A stretch of DNA of 64,000 bases from Microbacterium nymphoidis (GCF_021044885.1 NZ_JAJNOD010000001.1:992001-1056000), one strand, 5' to 3'; numbered from the stretch's first letter, positions 43,467 through 54,394 are shown. The notes: generated by a model from the sequence alone, not told the origin. Numbers and translations are program-made.

Positions 43467-44390
43467 TCAGGTCCTCTGCCGGAAGAAGCGGAACTGGATG
43501 AGGGCAAGGATTCCGACGAGCACGAAGAGGACGTACGCTCCCGCGGCTCCCACGGAGTAGTTGCCGTACTTGAACTGGTTGTAGACCTGCAGCGCGATGG
43601 AGGTGGTCGACTCCAGCGGACCGCCGTTGGTCATGACGAAGGGCTCGTCGAAGAACTGCATGTAGCCGGTGGTCACCAGGATGGTGTTCAGCAGGATCGT
43701 CGGCATCATCATCGGGATGGTCACGCGGAAGAACTTCTGCACCGCGTTCGCACCGTCGATGGCGGCCGCCTCGTTGACCTCGGCCGGAATGCTCTGCAGA
43801 CCGGCGAGGAAGATCACCATGGAGGATCCGATGTTGCGCCACACCGCCATGATCGTGATCGCCATCAGCGCCGTGTTCGGATCGCTCAGCCAGTTGGGCC
43901 CGTCGATTCCGACCCAGCCCAGCATGGTGTTGATCACACCGGTGTCCTGGTACATGATCCGCCAGACCACGGCCACCGCGACGATGGTCGTGATGACCGG
44001 GGTGTAATAGCCCACACGGAAGAAGGTGGCGACCCGGCGGCTCAGTGAGTTCAGGAGCACGGCCAGCACCAGCGCGATGAACAGGGTCGACGGCACGCCC
44101 ACCACGACGAACACCAGGGTGTTGCTCAGCGCCCGCAGGAACGACTCATTCGTCAGAACCGAGATGAAGTTCTCGAGTCCGACGAAATTCACGTTGAACG
44201 GGTTGCGGATGTCACGGGCACGCAGGTCGGTGAACGACATCGCGAACGAGCTCACCAGCGGGATGAGGCTGAACACGCCGAACGTCAGCACGAACGGCGA
44301 CACGAACACCCACGCGATGAGGGCGGAGCGGCGGCGCTGGGCGGCCAGGGAAGACGTCTTCCCCGGCCGCCGCGCGGTGGATGTCACCAT
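43467..44390 (-). CDS. carbohydrate ABC transporter permease (MalF-like, CUT1)
   Basis: First permease of the third importer, 307 aa, six helices beginning IAWVFVSPFVLTFGVFSLIP. The EAA loop is NEAAAIDGANAVQKFFRVTI. The ATG overlaps the binding-protein gene end by 7 bp; a GTG three bases further in is also possible. The C-terminus is basic (IQFRFFRQRT). As in the other two importers, no ATPase gene is linked. Confidence 0.93.
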   Translation of the reverse strand: MVTSTARRPGKTSSLAAQRRRSALIAWVFVSPFVLTFGVFSLIPLVSSFAMSFTDLRARDIRNPFNVNFVGLENFISVLTNESFLRALSNTLVFVVVGVPSTLFIALVLAVLLNSLSRRVATFFRVGYYTPVITTIVAVAVVWRIMYQDTGVINTMLGWVGIDGPNWLSDPNTALMAITIMAVWRNIGSSMVIFLAGLQSIPAEVNEAAAIDGANAVQKFFRVTIPMMMPTILLNTILVTTGYMQFFDEPFVMTNGGPLESTTSIALQVYNQFKYGNYSVGAAGAYVLFVLVGILALIQFRFFRQRT

Positions 44391-45673
44391 CCGAAGCCGA
44401 TCGAGTCGGCCTGCGTCTGGATCTGCTTCGCCGCATCAGCGCTGGAGAGTTCGCCGCGGGCGACCTGCTCGGAGTACTTGCTGATCAGATCGGAGATCTG
44501 CGACCACGCCGGGTAGTTCGGCGGTGCCACGGTGTCCTGCATCTGCTCCATCAGCGTCTTGGTGACGGGGTTCTCCTGAATGGCGGAGTCGTCGCCGGCA
44601 GCGATGTTGGCGGGCAGTTCCTTCTGGAGCCCGTACCAGGCCTGCTGCTGCTCGGTCTGCCCCATCCAGGACAGCAGCGACCAGGCAGCTTCCTTGTTCT
44701 TCGCCGCGGAGAAGACGCCGAGGTTTCCCCCGCCGATGTACTGGTCGTTGTTGCCGCCGGGGCCGGCGGGTGAGACGGCGTAGCCCACGGAGTCCATCGT
44801 GAAGTCTGCGGGAGCGGTGCCCTTGTCGATGAGCTCCTGGTAGACATCGAGCATCCAGGGCCCCGAGATGAACATCGGCGTGCCGCCGTTCTCGAACGTG
44901 GCATCGGTGGTCTCGGCGGGCGCCTCGCCGCGGGTGAAGAAGCCCGCGTAGAAGTCCAGCGCCTGCACGAACTCGGGGGTGTCGATCGTCCACTTCTCAC
45001 CGTCGGTCATCCTGCCGCCCGCCTGCGCCACGAACGGCACGATCACCTGCGCCGGCGACTCGGTGGGCTTGGGCAGGCTGAGACCGTAGGTGCCGCCCGG
45101 CCGTGTCTTGAAAGCGGTGGCCATCGCCTTCATGTCCTCCCACGTGGTCGGCGCCGACAGACCCAGCTGCTCCGCGAGGTCCTTGCGGTAGAAGAGGAAG
45201 CGCGTCTCCACGTACCAGGGCATGGCGTAAGCGCCGTCCGGTCCGGTCACCGAATCGATGGCGGCCGAATAGAAGTCGTCCGCCTGGTACACCCCATCGG
45301 GGACCTTGTCGAAGCCGCCCATGCCGATGACCGTCGCCGTCTGGTCCGACCCGGTCATGATGATGTCCGGTCCGGTACCGGCGGCGGTCGCCGTCTGGAT
45401 CTTGGTGATCACCTGGTCCCACGGGATGTCGGTGACCTTCAGCGAGGCATCCGGGTTGTCGTCGAGCCAGGGCCCCGCGAGCTCCTGCAGGTTGTCGGCA
45501 TGCCCTCCCGCGGTCCAGATCTCGATGACGCCCGTGGCCTTGCCCTCCGCCGCGGCGCCCGCTCCGCTGTCCGTGCCCCCGGTCGCGCCGTCGGCGCCGC
45601 GGCCGCAGCCGCTCAGCACCAGGGCGGCACCGAGGACCACGGCAGCCGTAGCGGTGACTCGTGTCCTGCGCAT
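44384..45673 (-). CDS. extracellular sugar-binding lipoprotein of ABC importer
   Basis: Family 1 solute-binding protein of 429 aa. The signal sequence RVTATAAVVLGAALVLSG ends in an LSGC lipobox. The mature part has VIEIWTAGGHADNLQELAGP and GPDIIMTGSDQTATVIGMGG, and GTPMFISGPWMLDVYQELI near the ligand cleft. ATG at 45673 is chosen because AAGGAG lies 5-6 nt upstream, while a GTG at 45679 abuts that site. Operator-like palindromes in the promoter point to control by the divergent LacI gene. Confidence 0.93.
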   Translation of the reverse strand: MRRTRVTATAAVVLGAALVLSGCGRGADGATGGTDSGAGAAAEGKATGVIEIWTAGGHADNLQELAGPWLDDNPDASLKVTDIPWDQVITKIQTATAAGTGPDIIMTGSDQTATVIGMGGFDKVPDGVYQADDFYSAAIDSVTGPDGAYAMPWYVETRFLFYRKDLAEQLGLSAPTTWEDMKAMATAFKTRPGGTYGLSLPKPTESPAQVIVPFVAQAGGRMTDGEKWTIDTPEFVQALDFYAGFFTRGEAPAETTDATFENGGTPMFISGPWMLDVYQELIDKGTAPADFTMDSVGYAVSPAGPGGNNDQYIGGGNLGVFSAAKNKEAAWSLLSWMGQTEQQQAWYGLQKELPANIAAGDDSAIQENPVTKTLMEQMQDTVAPPNYPAWSQISDLISKYSEQVARGELSSADAAKQIQTQADSIGFGW

Positions 45674-45689
45674 GCTCACTCCTTCGTGA

Positions 45690-45716
45690 TTTCGAAACAG
45701 GGTCTCGAAATTTCGA
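45690..45716. promoter_or_regulatory. pair of LacI-type palindromic operators
   Basis: TTTCGAAA (45690-45697) and TCGAAATTTCGA (45705-45716) are perfect palindromes with CG-containing cores and similar sequence. They lie 17-43 bp upstream of the binding-protein ATG, in the gap facing the LacI gene. Confidence 0.55.
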
Positions 45717-45836
45717 TCCCTCTCCGGGAACTATAGAGCGACGGGTACGGATAGGTCCAGAGATTTCCTCAGAAAATGCCTGCGCTTGCGGGGGTGATCA
45801 CGGTATGGTTTTTCGGAAAGTCTGTGAAAGGGAACC

Positions 45837-46829
45837 ATGACAGTCCAGCTCGCCCGGATCGCCGAAGAGGCGGGCGTCTCCGTCCCCACGGTCTCGAAAG
45901 TGCTCAACTCCCGACCAGATGTGGCCAGCTCCACGCGGGAACGGGTGACCGAGGTGCTCTCCCGGCACGGGTACGAGATCCGCTCCCGTGCACGTGTCAC
46001 CACCGGTTTCCTGGACGTCCGCATCGTCGATCTGGATCGAGCCTGGTCCGAGGCGGTGGTCCGCGGAGCAGCGGAGGCCTCGAAACGACATGACAAGGAT
46101 CTCGTGCTCACGGTGGATCCCGACCCGGAGAACTGCGACGACTGGGTGCGCCACGCGGTCGAACGTGGCTCGGACGGACTGCTGAGCGTTGTCGGGGTCC
46201 CCAGCGATGAAGCCCGGCAGCTCCTCGCAGACGCCGGGATTCCCCTGGTGATCGTCGACCCGCTGCGCCGGGTTCCCGAGGGGACATACTCCGTCGCCGC
46301 GACCAACTTCCAGGGCGCATTCGACGCCGCACAGCACCTCATCTCACTGGGACACCGCCGCATCGCCACCATCACCGGACCCCTGGACCAGGCGAACGGC
46401 ATCGCCCGGCTCGCCGGATTCCAGGCCGCGATGCTGCAGTCGGGCGTTCCCGTGGACGATGAGCTGGTGATCCGTACCCAGTACGGCGTCGATCAGGGGT
46501 ACGCCGCCACGCGGCTCCTGCTCTCGCGCGCCGAGCGCCCCACCGCCATCTTCGCCGCGAGTGACGACAGCGCACTGGGGTCCATCCGGGCGCTGCGCGA
46601 GCAGGGACTGCGCATTCCCGACGACATCTCGGTCGTGGGCTTCGACGACATCCCCCACTCACAGTGGACCGACCCGCCGCTCACCACCATCCGCCAGCCG
46701 CTGGCGCAGATGGGAAGCGCCGCGGTCGACGCCCTGGTCCGATCCCGCGCGGGTCATCGCCTGGCCGCGCACACGGAGCTGTCGACCACCCTCGTCGTGC
46801 GATCGTCCGCAGCGGCCCCCGCCCACTGA
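45837..46829 (+). CDS. LacI family transcriptional regulator
   Basis: Regulator of 330 aa. The helix-turn-helix is QLARIAEEAGVSVPTVSKVL, followed by TRERVTEVLSRHGYEIR as hinge. The sensor domain contains VDPLRRVPEGTYSVAATNFQ, HRRIATITGPLDQANGIARL, and PTAIFAASDDSALGSIRAL. It is divergent from the third importer operon and probably represses it via the paired palindromes. The DNA-binding helix is very similar to that of the LacI gene at 33490, suggesting related operators. Confidence 0.94.
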   Translation: MTVQLARIAEEAGVSVPTVSKVLNSRPDVASSTRERVTEVLSRHGYEIRSRARVTTGFLDVRIVDLDRAWSEAVVRGAAEASKRHDKDLVLTVDPDPENCDDWVRHAVERGSDGLLSVVGVPSDEARQLLADAGIPLVIVDPLRRVPEGTYSVAATNFQGAFDAAQHLISLGHRRIATITGPLDQANGIARLAGFQAAMLQSGVPVDDELVIRTQYGVDQGYAATRLLLSRAERPTAIFAASDDSALGSIRALREQGLRIPDDISVVGFDDIPHSQWTDPPLTTIRQPLAQMGSAAVDALVRSRAGHRLAAHTELSTTLVVRSSAAAPAH

Positions 46830-46862
46830 CCTTCGGCGGGAGCCGCCCGGATTCTCCTGCGC

Positions 46863-47939
46863 ATGGGAGCATGGAGTGTGACCGACGCCCTGTCCCCCGC
46901 CGCCCGTCTCGCTCTGGATGAGGCGCTCGAACGTGACATGGCGCGCGGGGGCTTCGCACGTAACGGCGCCGTCGCCGTCATCGGCGATGGCGCGCTGGCA
47001 GCGGCCGTGCACGGGCGTTTCGCTGCCTCGGTCCGCGTCTTCGATGAACACACCCCGGTTCACACCATCGCACCGGACGGCTGCGCGCGCCATGGCCTGG
47101 ATGCAGAGCTCGTCAGCGGCGTGACCCTCGTCGTGGGCGAGCTTCCCCGGACGCTCGCCGGAGTCGACGAGATCGCCGGCCTCGTCGCCCGGTTCGCCGA
47201 TCCGGATGTGCTCGTCGTCCTCGCGGCCCGCGAGAAGGACCTGGAGCGAGGGATGAACGACCAGCTCCGCGACTCCTTCGCCGAGGTGTCCGCCAGCCGG
47301 GGCCGCCACAAGGCGCGCGCGTTGATCGCGTCCAGCCCGCGGCCCGCCCCGTCTCCCCCGTATCCGCGCTCAGAACTGGCCGGCGGTCTGGAGTTTCCGA
47401 TCGCGGCTCACGGCGCCGTGTTCGCCGGCACGCGCCTGGACATCGGAACACGTGCGTTGCTGGACGTCCTGCCGGCACAGCTGGATGCCGCTGCGCTTGC
47501 GGCACACCCCACGGTCGTGGACCTCGGGTGCGGCACGGGAGTGCTGGCGGTGTGGACGGCACGGCACCTGCCCGGTGCCCGGGTGATCGCGACGGATCGC
47601 TCCTGGTCGGCGGTGTCCTCCGCTTCCCGTACCGCCCAGCTCGCCGGCGTCGCGGACAGGGTAGACACCGTGCATGCCGACGCCGGGGAGGGGATCCCGG
47701 ACCGGAGCGTCGATGTGGTGCTGCTCAATCCGCCGTTTCACGATGGGCGTGCCGTGATCGACGACATGGCACATCCGCTGTTCCGCGCTGCGGGCCGGAT
47801 GCTGCGCCCCGGCGGGACGCTGCTCACGGTGTACAACTCACATCTCAAGCACCGTGGCGCGCTGGAGCGCATCGTGGGTCCGACATCCCAGGTGTCTCGG
47901 ACGCCCAAGTTCACGGTCACGCGCTCCATCGCCCGCTAG
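46863..47939 (+). CDS. class I SAM-dependent methyltransferase (RsmC/RlmG-like)
   Basis: A 358-aa protein with a degenerate N-terminal methyltransferase-like domain and a catalytic C-terminal domain, the architecture of RsmC/RlmG rRNA guanine-N2 methyltransferases. VVDLGCGTGVLAVWTARHLP (about residue 220) is SAM motif I, and VVLLNPPFHDGRAV is the NPPF catalytic motif. The likely target is rRNA, but which guanine cannot be told. ATG at 46863 is preceded at 7 nt by GATTCT (leaderless form); GTG at 46878, with GGAG nearby, is an alternative. Its stop shares the CTAG tetranucleotide with the stop of the convergent HNH gene. Confidence 0.82.
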   Translation: MGAWSVTDALSPAARLALDEALERDMARGGFARNGAVAVIGDGALAAAVHGRFAASVRVFDEHTPVHTIAPDGCARHGLDAELVSGVTLVVGELPRTLAGVDEIAGLVARFADPDVLVVLAAREKDLERGMNDQLRDSFAEVSASRGRHKARALIASSPRPAPSPPYPRSELAGGLEFPIAAHGAVFAGTRLDIGTRALLDVLPAQLDAAALAAHPTVVDLGCGTGVLAVWTARHLPGARVIATDRSWSAVSSASRTAQLAGVADRVDTVHADAGEGIPDRSVDVVLLNPPFHDGRAVIDDMAHPLFRAAGRMLRPGGTLLTVYNSHLKHRGALERIVGPTSQVSRTPKFTVTRSIAR

Positions 47940-49810
47940 GTGTCATCTGTCTGTCTGGGACGAATATCGCGCCGGTGATGTGGTTTGCGGATCCAGCGTT
48001 GGTCGGGATCCCAGAGGAGCGGGGCCTGCACTTCTGGCACTCCCTCGCGGATGCGAATCCGCCACCCGGCCTGTTCCAGAGTGCGGTGGTGATGAAAGCA
48101 GATCGCCACGGCGTTGCTGGTGTGCGTGGGACCACCGCTCGCCCACTCTGTGACGTGGTGGTGTTCGCACCAGGTGGCCGGAACGTGGCAGCCGGGAATG
48201 ATGCACTCCCGGTCCCGATCGTTGATCGCGCGGCGCTGCCTGGGCGTGAAGATGCGCGCCTCGCTGCTGATCGCCGTGACCGCCTGGTTCGCGTCGTAAT
48301 GGATGTGCTGGACGCCGCCGGTGCAGGTGATGCGCAGCGCGGTTGCGATGGAGATCGGCATCTCGAGTCCCGAGACTTCCGCGTGTGCCACAGCGAGTGA
48401 ATCGCCCGTGAGGCCGCTGTTGCAGTGTTCGGCTTCGACCCGAGCGTCCGTACCGACTCCCTCACCAGCATGTGCTCCGGAGTCATGAGGGGCGCCAGCG
48501 CGCCGCCTGAGGGCAGCGCTGTGAATCCGAACGAGCAGCGTGGGCGCGTGGCCCTGGAGAGCAGGAGCGCGTCCGGACTCAGCGGCGATGCGGAGGATCG
48601 CAGACAGGGCGTCGTGACGCTTCTGCGGCGGCGTGCGCCGATCATCCGCGCGTGACGGCACGCACACACACGCCATCGCGGACCCCGCCTCCGCACCGGC
48701 ACCGGGCCATCGAGAATCATGCTCGGCGTGCGCCGCGTTCACGTCTCGGGCACCACAGACACACGGCGGCGCATCGACATCGCTGTCCGGCGACATGAGG
48801 GTCGGCGTCGATTCACGGAAGTACACCCCGCCGCGCGGCAGAGGCAGGACGGGAGCGCCGATGACAGCCTCGACATCAGCGGGCGAAGTTCCCGGTTCAC
48901 CCCCAGTCCCATCCGCGTCTTCATCCGCTGCGCCGGCGACACGAGGGGCATCCAGACCACCCGGAGACATCGCGAAGGGTAGCGGGATCGGCGGTGCCGC
49001 GGGGTTGTTGTATGCATCGAGAAGGAGCTGGAGTTGCGCAGCGGCTTCCGGAAGGAGCGCACCACGAATCGGCACAAGACCACCGACCGGCGTCCCGAGT
49101 GTGATGCCACGCTTCAGCATCGCGATACGCTCGGCCGGCTCCACTCCGTCAGGGTCGATGCGCGCGAGAACCGCCCGAGACATCGCGTCGAGGTCCGAGG
49201 CCGGGTAGCACACGTTCCACGCCGCACCGGGATGCTTCCCAGCGGCGGAGCCATCTCGATCAGCCGATGCCGCGACATCTGTCACCGCATGTGCGCCACG
49301 GGCAAGGTCCACGAGGAACTGCTCCGCCTCATGCACCGCCGCCGCATCGATGCGGGAAGCGGCGTTGTTCAGGACGCCCGCGATCGCGAGGATCCCGTCC
49401 GTCCCCAGGACTCCGCACCTGGCCGCGTCGGCGACAGCCGGAAACAGGCCCGGAACCACCGCTCCCGACAGATCCGTGGGCTGCGTGATCAGCCCTGCGG
49501 CGCGCACCCACTGGCGCGCCGTGCGACCGCTCGCCCCCACGGCGCGCTCGATCACCTCCGCCACTGTGCGGCATCCGATCCGGGTGGTCATCCGGGCTCC
49601 GCGATCGGCGGACGATGAGCGCTGCTGAACCTCGCCCACCGTCTGCAGGAGGGCACCCTCGACGAAACGCAGGACTCCGCCCAGCACCCGCAACCGGGCG
49701 ATGAGTTCCTCATCGGTGGCCGCGTCCTGGCTCGCGGGCAGTGCGGCAAGCGCCTCAGCGAGTTCCAGCCCCGCGCCAGTGACCTGGTCGAGTGCCTCGG
49801 AACCGTACAT
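47936..49810 (-). CDS. DUF222 / 13E12-repeat HNH endonuclease family protein
   Basis: A 624-aa member of the actinobacterial 13E12 family. The N-terminal half is DUF222 (about 20-290; EELIARLRVLGGVLRFVEGA, AGSRTARQW-like helices). The C-terminal HNH motif is RECIIPGCHVPATWCEHHHV, then GPTHTSNAVAICFHHHRTLE. It is longer than usual for the family because of a linker of roughly 150 residues rich in Asp, Gly and Pro that includes CVCGA and CVCVP cysteine pairs. Function is unproven; the family often occurs in multiple copies. ATG at 49810 has GGAG at 8 nt; ATGs at 49816 and 49828 are alternatives. Confidence 0.9.
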   Translation of the reverse strand: MYGSEALDQVTGAGLELAEALAALPASQDAATDEELIARLRVLGGVLRFVEGALLQTVGEVQQRSSSADRGARMTTRIGCRTVAEVIERAVGASGRTARQWVRAAGLITQPTDLSGAVVPGLFPAVADAARCGVLGTDGILAIAGVLNNAASRIDAAAVHEAEQFLVDLARGAHAVTDVAASADRDGSAAGKHPGAAWNVCYPASDLDAMSRAVLARIDPDGVEPAERIAMLKRGITLGTPVGGLVPIRGALLPEAAAQLQLLLDAYNNPAAPPIPLPFAMSPGGLDAPRVAGAADEDADGTGGEPGTSPADVEAVIGAPVLPLPRGGVYFRESTPTLMSPDSDVDAPPCVCGARDVNAAHAEHDSRWPGAGAEAGSAMACVCVPSRADDRRTPPQKRHDALSAILRIAAESGRAPALQGHAPTLLVRIHSAALRRRAGAPHDSGAHAGEGVGTDARVEAEHCNSGLTGDSLAVAHAEVSGLEMPISIATALRITCTGGVQHIHYDANQAVTAISSEARIFTPRQRRAINDRDRECIIPGCHVPATWCEHHHVTEWASGGPTHTSNAVAICFHHHRTLEQAGWRIRIREGVPEVQAPLLWDPDQRWIRKPHHRRDIRPRQTDDT

Positions 49811-49922
49811 GAACATAGCTCCATTCAACTCGGGGCCACCGACATTCGACCGGTGTTTTCCCCAGCTCAGTGGGCATATTCAGAGGCAACCGGCCAGTCA
49901 GGCTTCAGGCGCGCCGACGCGG

Positions 49923-50327
49923 TCATTCCTCCCCGGCGGCACCCCCGGTCGCCGTCGGCAATGAATCCCGCAGCGCGATCAGCCGCTCGAGGAGCACGAG
50001 CAGCTCGCCCGACTCGACGTACTGTGCGATGTGCCCGTCGGAGAACCGCTCTCCCCGCAGGATGTAGGTGAACCAGGTGGACAGCTCCGGCCCCGAGACG
50101 GAACCGAGCGGCACCTCACGGACCCGCTTGTAGGAGGCGAGGTACTCGTAGTCGGTGCCGACGATGCTCTGCGCCGCCCACAGCGCCTTCATCAGCACGT
50201 CGTCGTATGCGGGGTACGGCATCGTCCGCGCGCCCGAGGATGTCATCCGGCTGGGTGTCCACTGCACCTGGTAGCCACCGAGCAGCAGCTCCCGGCCCCG
50301 CTGCACGTGCTCCCATTGGTCGGTCAT
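49923..50327 (-). CDS. DUF6508-like hypothetical protein
   Basis: A 134-aa cytosolic protein. The segment WFTYILRGERFSDGHIAQYV (about 85-105) and following ESGELLVLLERL resemble DUF6508 proteins of unknown function. No catalytic residues can be assigned. ATG at 50327 is supported by GGAGGGGG upstream; an in-frame extension to 50423 has no ribosome site and is rejected. The gaps on either side (49829-49922 and 50328-50436) show nothing else. Confidence 0.7.
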   Translation of the reverse strand: MTDQWEHVQRGRELLLGGYQVQWTPSRMTSSGARTMPYPAYDDVLMKALWAAQSIVGTDYEYLASYKRVREVPLGSVSGPELSTWFTYILRGERFSDGHIAQYVESGELLVLLERLIALRDSLPTATGGAAGEE

Positions 50328-50436
50328 GTGTCCCCCTCCGGCTTCGCCCGATGCACACCGGCACGGAATACCGCTCGACGCGGCGCGTCGACGCTCGACG
50401 CGCACTCCACGATAGTCACCCAACGAGTGCCATCGA

Positions 50437-50922
50437 TCAGATCAGATCATCCTTCGCCTGCTCGATCGCCCCGCTCCACCAGGAGCCGGGGCTCGTCGCA
50501 GCCTGCGGATCGATCCGGCGCAGCGCACGCAGCAGATTCCTCACGCGTACGGAGTGAGGCAGAGCGGCAGCCGTCGGGGGCGGGGGCGTGGCGATCTTCC
50601 CGGCCCGGAACGCGGCGAGGCGTTCGGCGGCCTGATCCGCCGTCAGCACCCGGGGGTCGGACGACGGCCCTGCCGAGCGCAGGTAGTCGGCAAATGCCTG
50701 CAGGAAGCCGGCGGTCGCCGCCCGATCCCGATTCAGTGGGACGGTGTGGCGGCCTGCGACATCGAAGACCGCCGTCGTCGCATCCGCCACGAACTCCACG
50801 ATGAGGAACTCCCCGTCGTGGACGTGGCCGATCACGACGGCCTCTCGATCGAGACCGGGCGCGCGCAGGTTCTCACCGTTGTCGACCAGGACCATGCCGA
50901 GCGGTGAATCGATGCTGGTCAC
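50437..50922 (-). CDS. hypothetical protein
   Basis: A 161-aa protein with no family I recognise. The N-terminal 70 residues are strand-rich (SPLGMVLVDNGENLRAPGLD, REAVVIGHVHDGEFLIVEFV). The rest is helical and basic, ending SWWSGAIEQAKDDLI. The GTG at 50922 is chosen because TATCGT lies 7 nt upstream without a Shine-Dalgarno, the leaderless pattern seen elsewhere here; a GTG at 50928 is also in frame. It starts 15 bp after the monooxygenase stop on the same strand, so it could also be read from that message. Confidence 0.6.
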   Translation of the reverse strand: MTSIDSPLGMVLVDNGENLRAPGLDREAVVIGHVHDGEFLIVEFVADATTAVFDVAGRHTVPLNRDRAATAGFLQAFADYLRSAGPSSDPRVLTADQAAERLAAFRAGKIATPPPPTAAALPHSVRVRNLLRALRRIDPQAATSPGSWWSGAIEQAKDDLI

Positions 50923-50936
50923 ACGCACAACGATAC

Positions 50937-52034
50937 TCAGCCCACCAGGGCGCCCGCCTGTTCCCGCACGATCGCACGCACCGCGTCGCGTCCGGCACGG
51001 TTGGCGCCGATGGTCGACTGGCTGGGCCCATAGCCGATGAGGAAGAGGCGGGGCTCGTCGATCGACCGTCCGTTCGCCACACGGATCCCGCCTTCCGGGG
51101 TTCGCAGCCCGAGCGGTGCCAGGTGGGCGATCGCGGGGCGGAAGCCCGTCGCCCACAGGATCACATCGGCGTGTTCCAGCGTGCCGTCCGGCATACGCAC
51201 GCCGTCCGCCTCGACCCGCGTGAACATCGGGTGTCGCACCAGCACGCCCTTGTCGTGAGCGCGTTGCACCCATGGCGCCCAGATGTCGCCCGTGACCGAG
51301 ATCACACTCCCCGGCGGGAGCCCGGCGCGCACGCGCTGCTCGACGCCGTCCAGCGCCTCGATCCGTGATGCGGTGGTCCACTCGCCACGTTTCCAGTCCG
51401 GACCGCGACGCGTCACCCAGAACGTCTCGGCGACGTCGGCGATCTCGTCGAGCAGCTGAAGCGCCGAGACGCCGCCGCCGACGATCACCACGCGCTTTCC
51501 GGCGAACTCCTCCCGCGACACATAGTTCGCGGTGTGAAGCTGACGACCGCGGAAGGTCTCGCGCCCGGGAACGTAGGGCCAGTACGGCTGGGTCCAGGTG
51601 CCTGTCGCGTTGATGACGTATCGCGCCGCCCACGATCCCCGATCCGTGTCGACGATCAGCCGCCCCTGGGGATCGGTGTCCGCCCGGCTCACCGAGCGCA
51701 CACGCACCGGCCGGCGCACCCGCAGATCGAAGCGCTCCTCATAGGCGGCGAAGTATGGCGGCAGCGCGTCCCGAGCGGGGACGCCGGCATCGGCGGGCGG
51801 CACCGGAAAGCCCGGGAGCTCGTAGATGCCGTTCACGGTTCCCATCCGCAGCGATTCCCACCGATGCTGCCACGCACCACCCGGCCGTTCGTCTGCATCC
51901 AGCACCACGAAGCTGTGCTCGCCCCCCTCACCCGCGGGCACGAATCCGCGTCGGCGAAGATGATGCGCGGCGGACAGACCCGCCTGCCCGGCACCGATCA
52001 CGACCACATCGACGGCGTCCGGGGTGATGCTCAT
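50937..52034 (-). CDS. flavin-containing monooxygenase-like NAD(P)/FAD oxidoreductase
   Basis: Cytosolic flavoprotein of 365 aa. VDVVVIGAGQAGLSAAHHLR is the FAD fold, GGAWQHRWESLRMGTVNG is the second FAD segment, and RVVIVGGGVSALQLLDEIAD is the NADPH fold. VILWATGFRPAIAHL is the conserved ATG motif. Related proteins oxygenate N or S centres or ketones; the substrate is unknown. ATG at 52034 directly begins the domain and has a GGGGGAGG purine tract just upstream. It is divergent from a TetR regulator, which likely controls it together with the efflux gene. Confidence 0.88.
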   Translation of the reverse strand: MSITPDAVDVVVIGAGQAGLSAAHHLRRRGFVPAGEGGEHSFVVLDADERPGGAWQHRWESLRMGTVNGIYELPGFPVPPADAGVPARDALPPYFAAYEERFDLRVRRPVRVRSVSRADTDPQGRLIVDTDRGSWAARYVINATGTWTQPYWPYVPGRETFRGRQLHTANYVSREEFAGKRVVIVGGGVSALQLLDEIADVAETFWVTRRGPDWKRGEWTTASRIEALDGVEQRVRAGLPPGSVISVTGDIWAPWVQRAHDKGVLVRHPMFTRVEADGVRMPDGTLEHADVILWATGFRPAIAHLAPLGLRTPEGGIRVANGRSIDEPRLFLIGYGPSQSTIGANRAGRDAVRAIVREQAGALVG

Positions 52035-52082
52035 GCCTCCCCCAACGCCCCGGGTACAGATCGCATTCCCGCACCGCAGCTC

Positions 52083-52118
52083 AAAGTGCACTTTCAGCTT
52101 TACAGTGCAAGAATTGCA
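52083..52118. promoter_or_regulatory. two palindromes in the TetR/monooxygenase divergent promoter
   Basis: AAAGTGCACTTT (52083-52094) is a perfect 12-bp palindrome. TGCAA-GAA-TTGCA (52106-52118) is a second inverted repeat 5 bp before the TetR ATG. Both share a TGCA core. They are good candidates for the TetR protein's binding sites, controlling both directions. Confidence 0.55.
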
Positions 52119-52122
52119 TCTC

Positions 52123-52731
52123 ATGGAGACAAGTGCAGAATCACTGCGGGAGCGCCGACGCCGCGAGACGGCCGCCGCACTCACCGCGACGGCGCGACTC
52201 CTCACCACGGAGCGCGGCTTCACGGGCTTCACCGTCGACGAGCTGTGCGCCGAGGTCGGGGTGTCTCGCCGCACGTTCTTCAACTACTTCGCCAGCAAGG
52301 AGCACGCGGTGTTCGGATTCACCGCGAACGATCCGCGAACGGAGGCGCTCGATGCCGAGTTCCTCGCCCGCGGCGGCGATCTGGTCGACGACTTCGTCGA
52401 GCTCAGCGTGCGCCGCTTCGAGGTGTTCAATCCGATCGACGACGCCCGCCCCCTGTTCGCGCTCATCGATCAGGAGCCGCGTCTGCTGAAGAGCCTGTTC
52501 GACCAGCTCGGCGAGAACGAGCGGCGCGATCGCGAGCTGGTCGCTCGGCGGCTCGGCACCGACGACGTCGATATCCGCGCCGAGGTCCTCGTCCACTCCG
52601 TCGGTGCGCTGGTGCGCATATGCATGGACCGCATCCTCCATCAGGACTCACCCGAGAGTTTCCGCGACCTGATTGCCCAGCGCCTCCAGGTCGCGCGCTC
52701 CCTCCTCGTGCCCACACAGAAAGTCGATTGA
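52123..52731 (+). CDS. TetR family transcriptional regulator
   Basis: Regulator of 202 aa. The DNA-binding domain reads ATARLLTTERGFTGFTVDEL, CAEVGVSRRTFFNYFASKEH. The C-terminal domain is helical and should bind an effector, perhaps the drug exported by the next gene product. The efflux pump gene begins at the base directly after its TGA, so regulator and pump are one transcription unit; a monooxygenase is divergent. Confidence 0.93.
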   Translation: METSAESLRERRRRETAAALTATARLLTTERGFTGFTVDELCAEVGVSRRTFFNYFASKEHAVFGFTANDPRTEALDAEFLARGGDLVDDFVELSVRRFEVFNPIDDARPLFALIDQEPRLLKSLFDQLGENERRDRELVARRLGTDDVDIRAEVLVHSVGALVRICMDRILHQDSPESFRDLIAQRLQVARSLLVPTQKVD

Positions 52732-54369
<1,638 letters not shown>

Positions 54370-54394
54370 CGCTGCGCGCACGGGTCCGGCCCGT

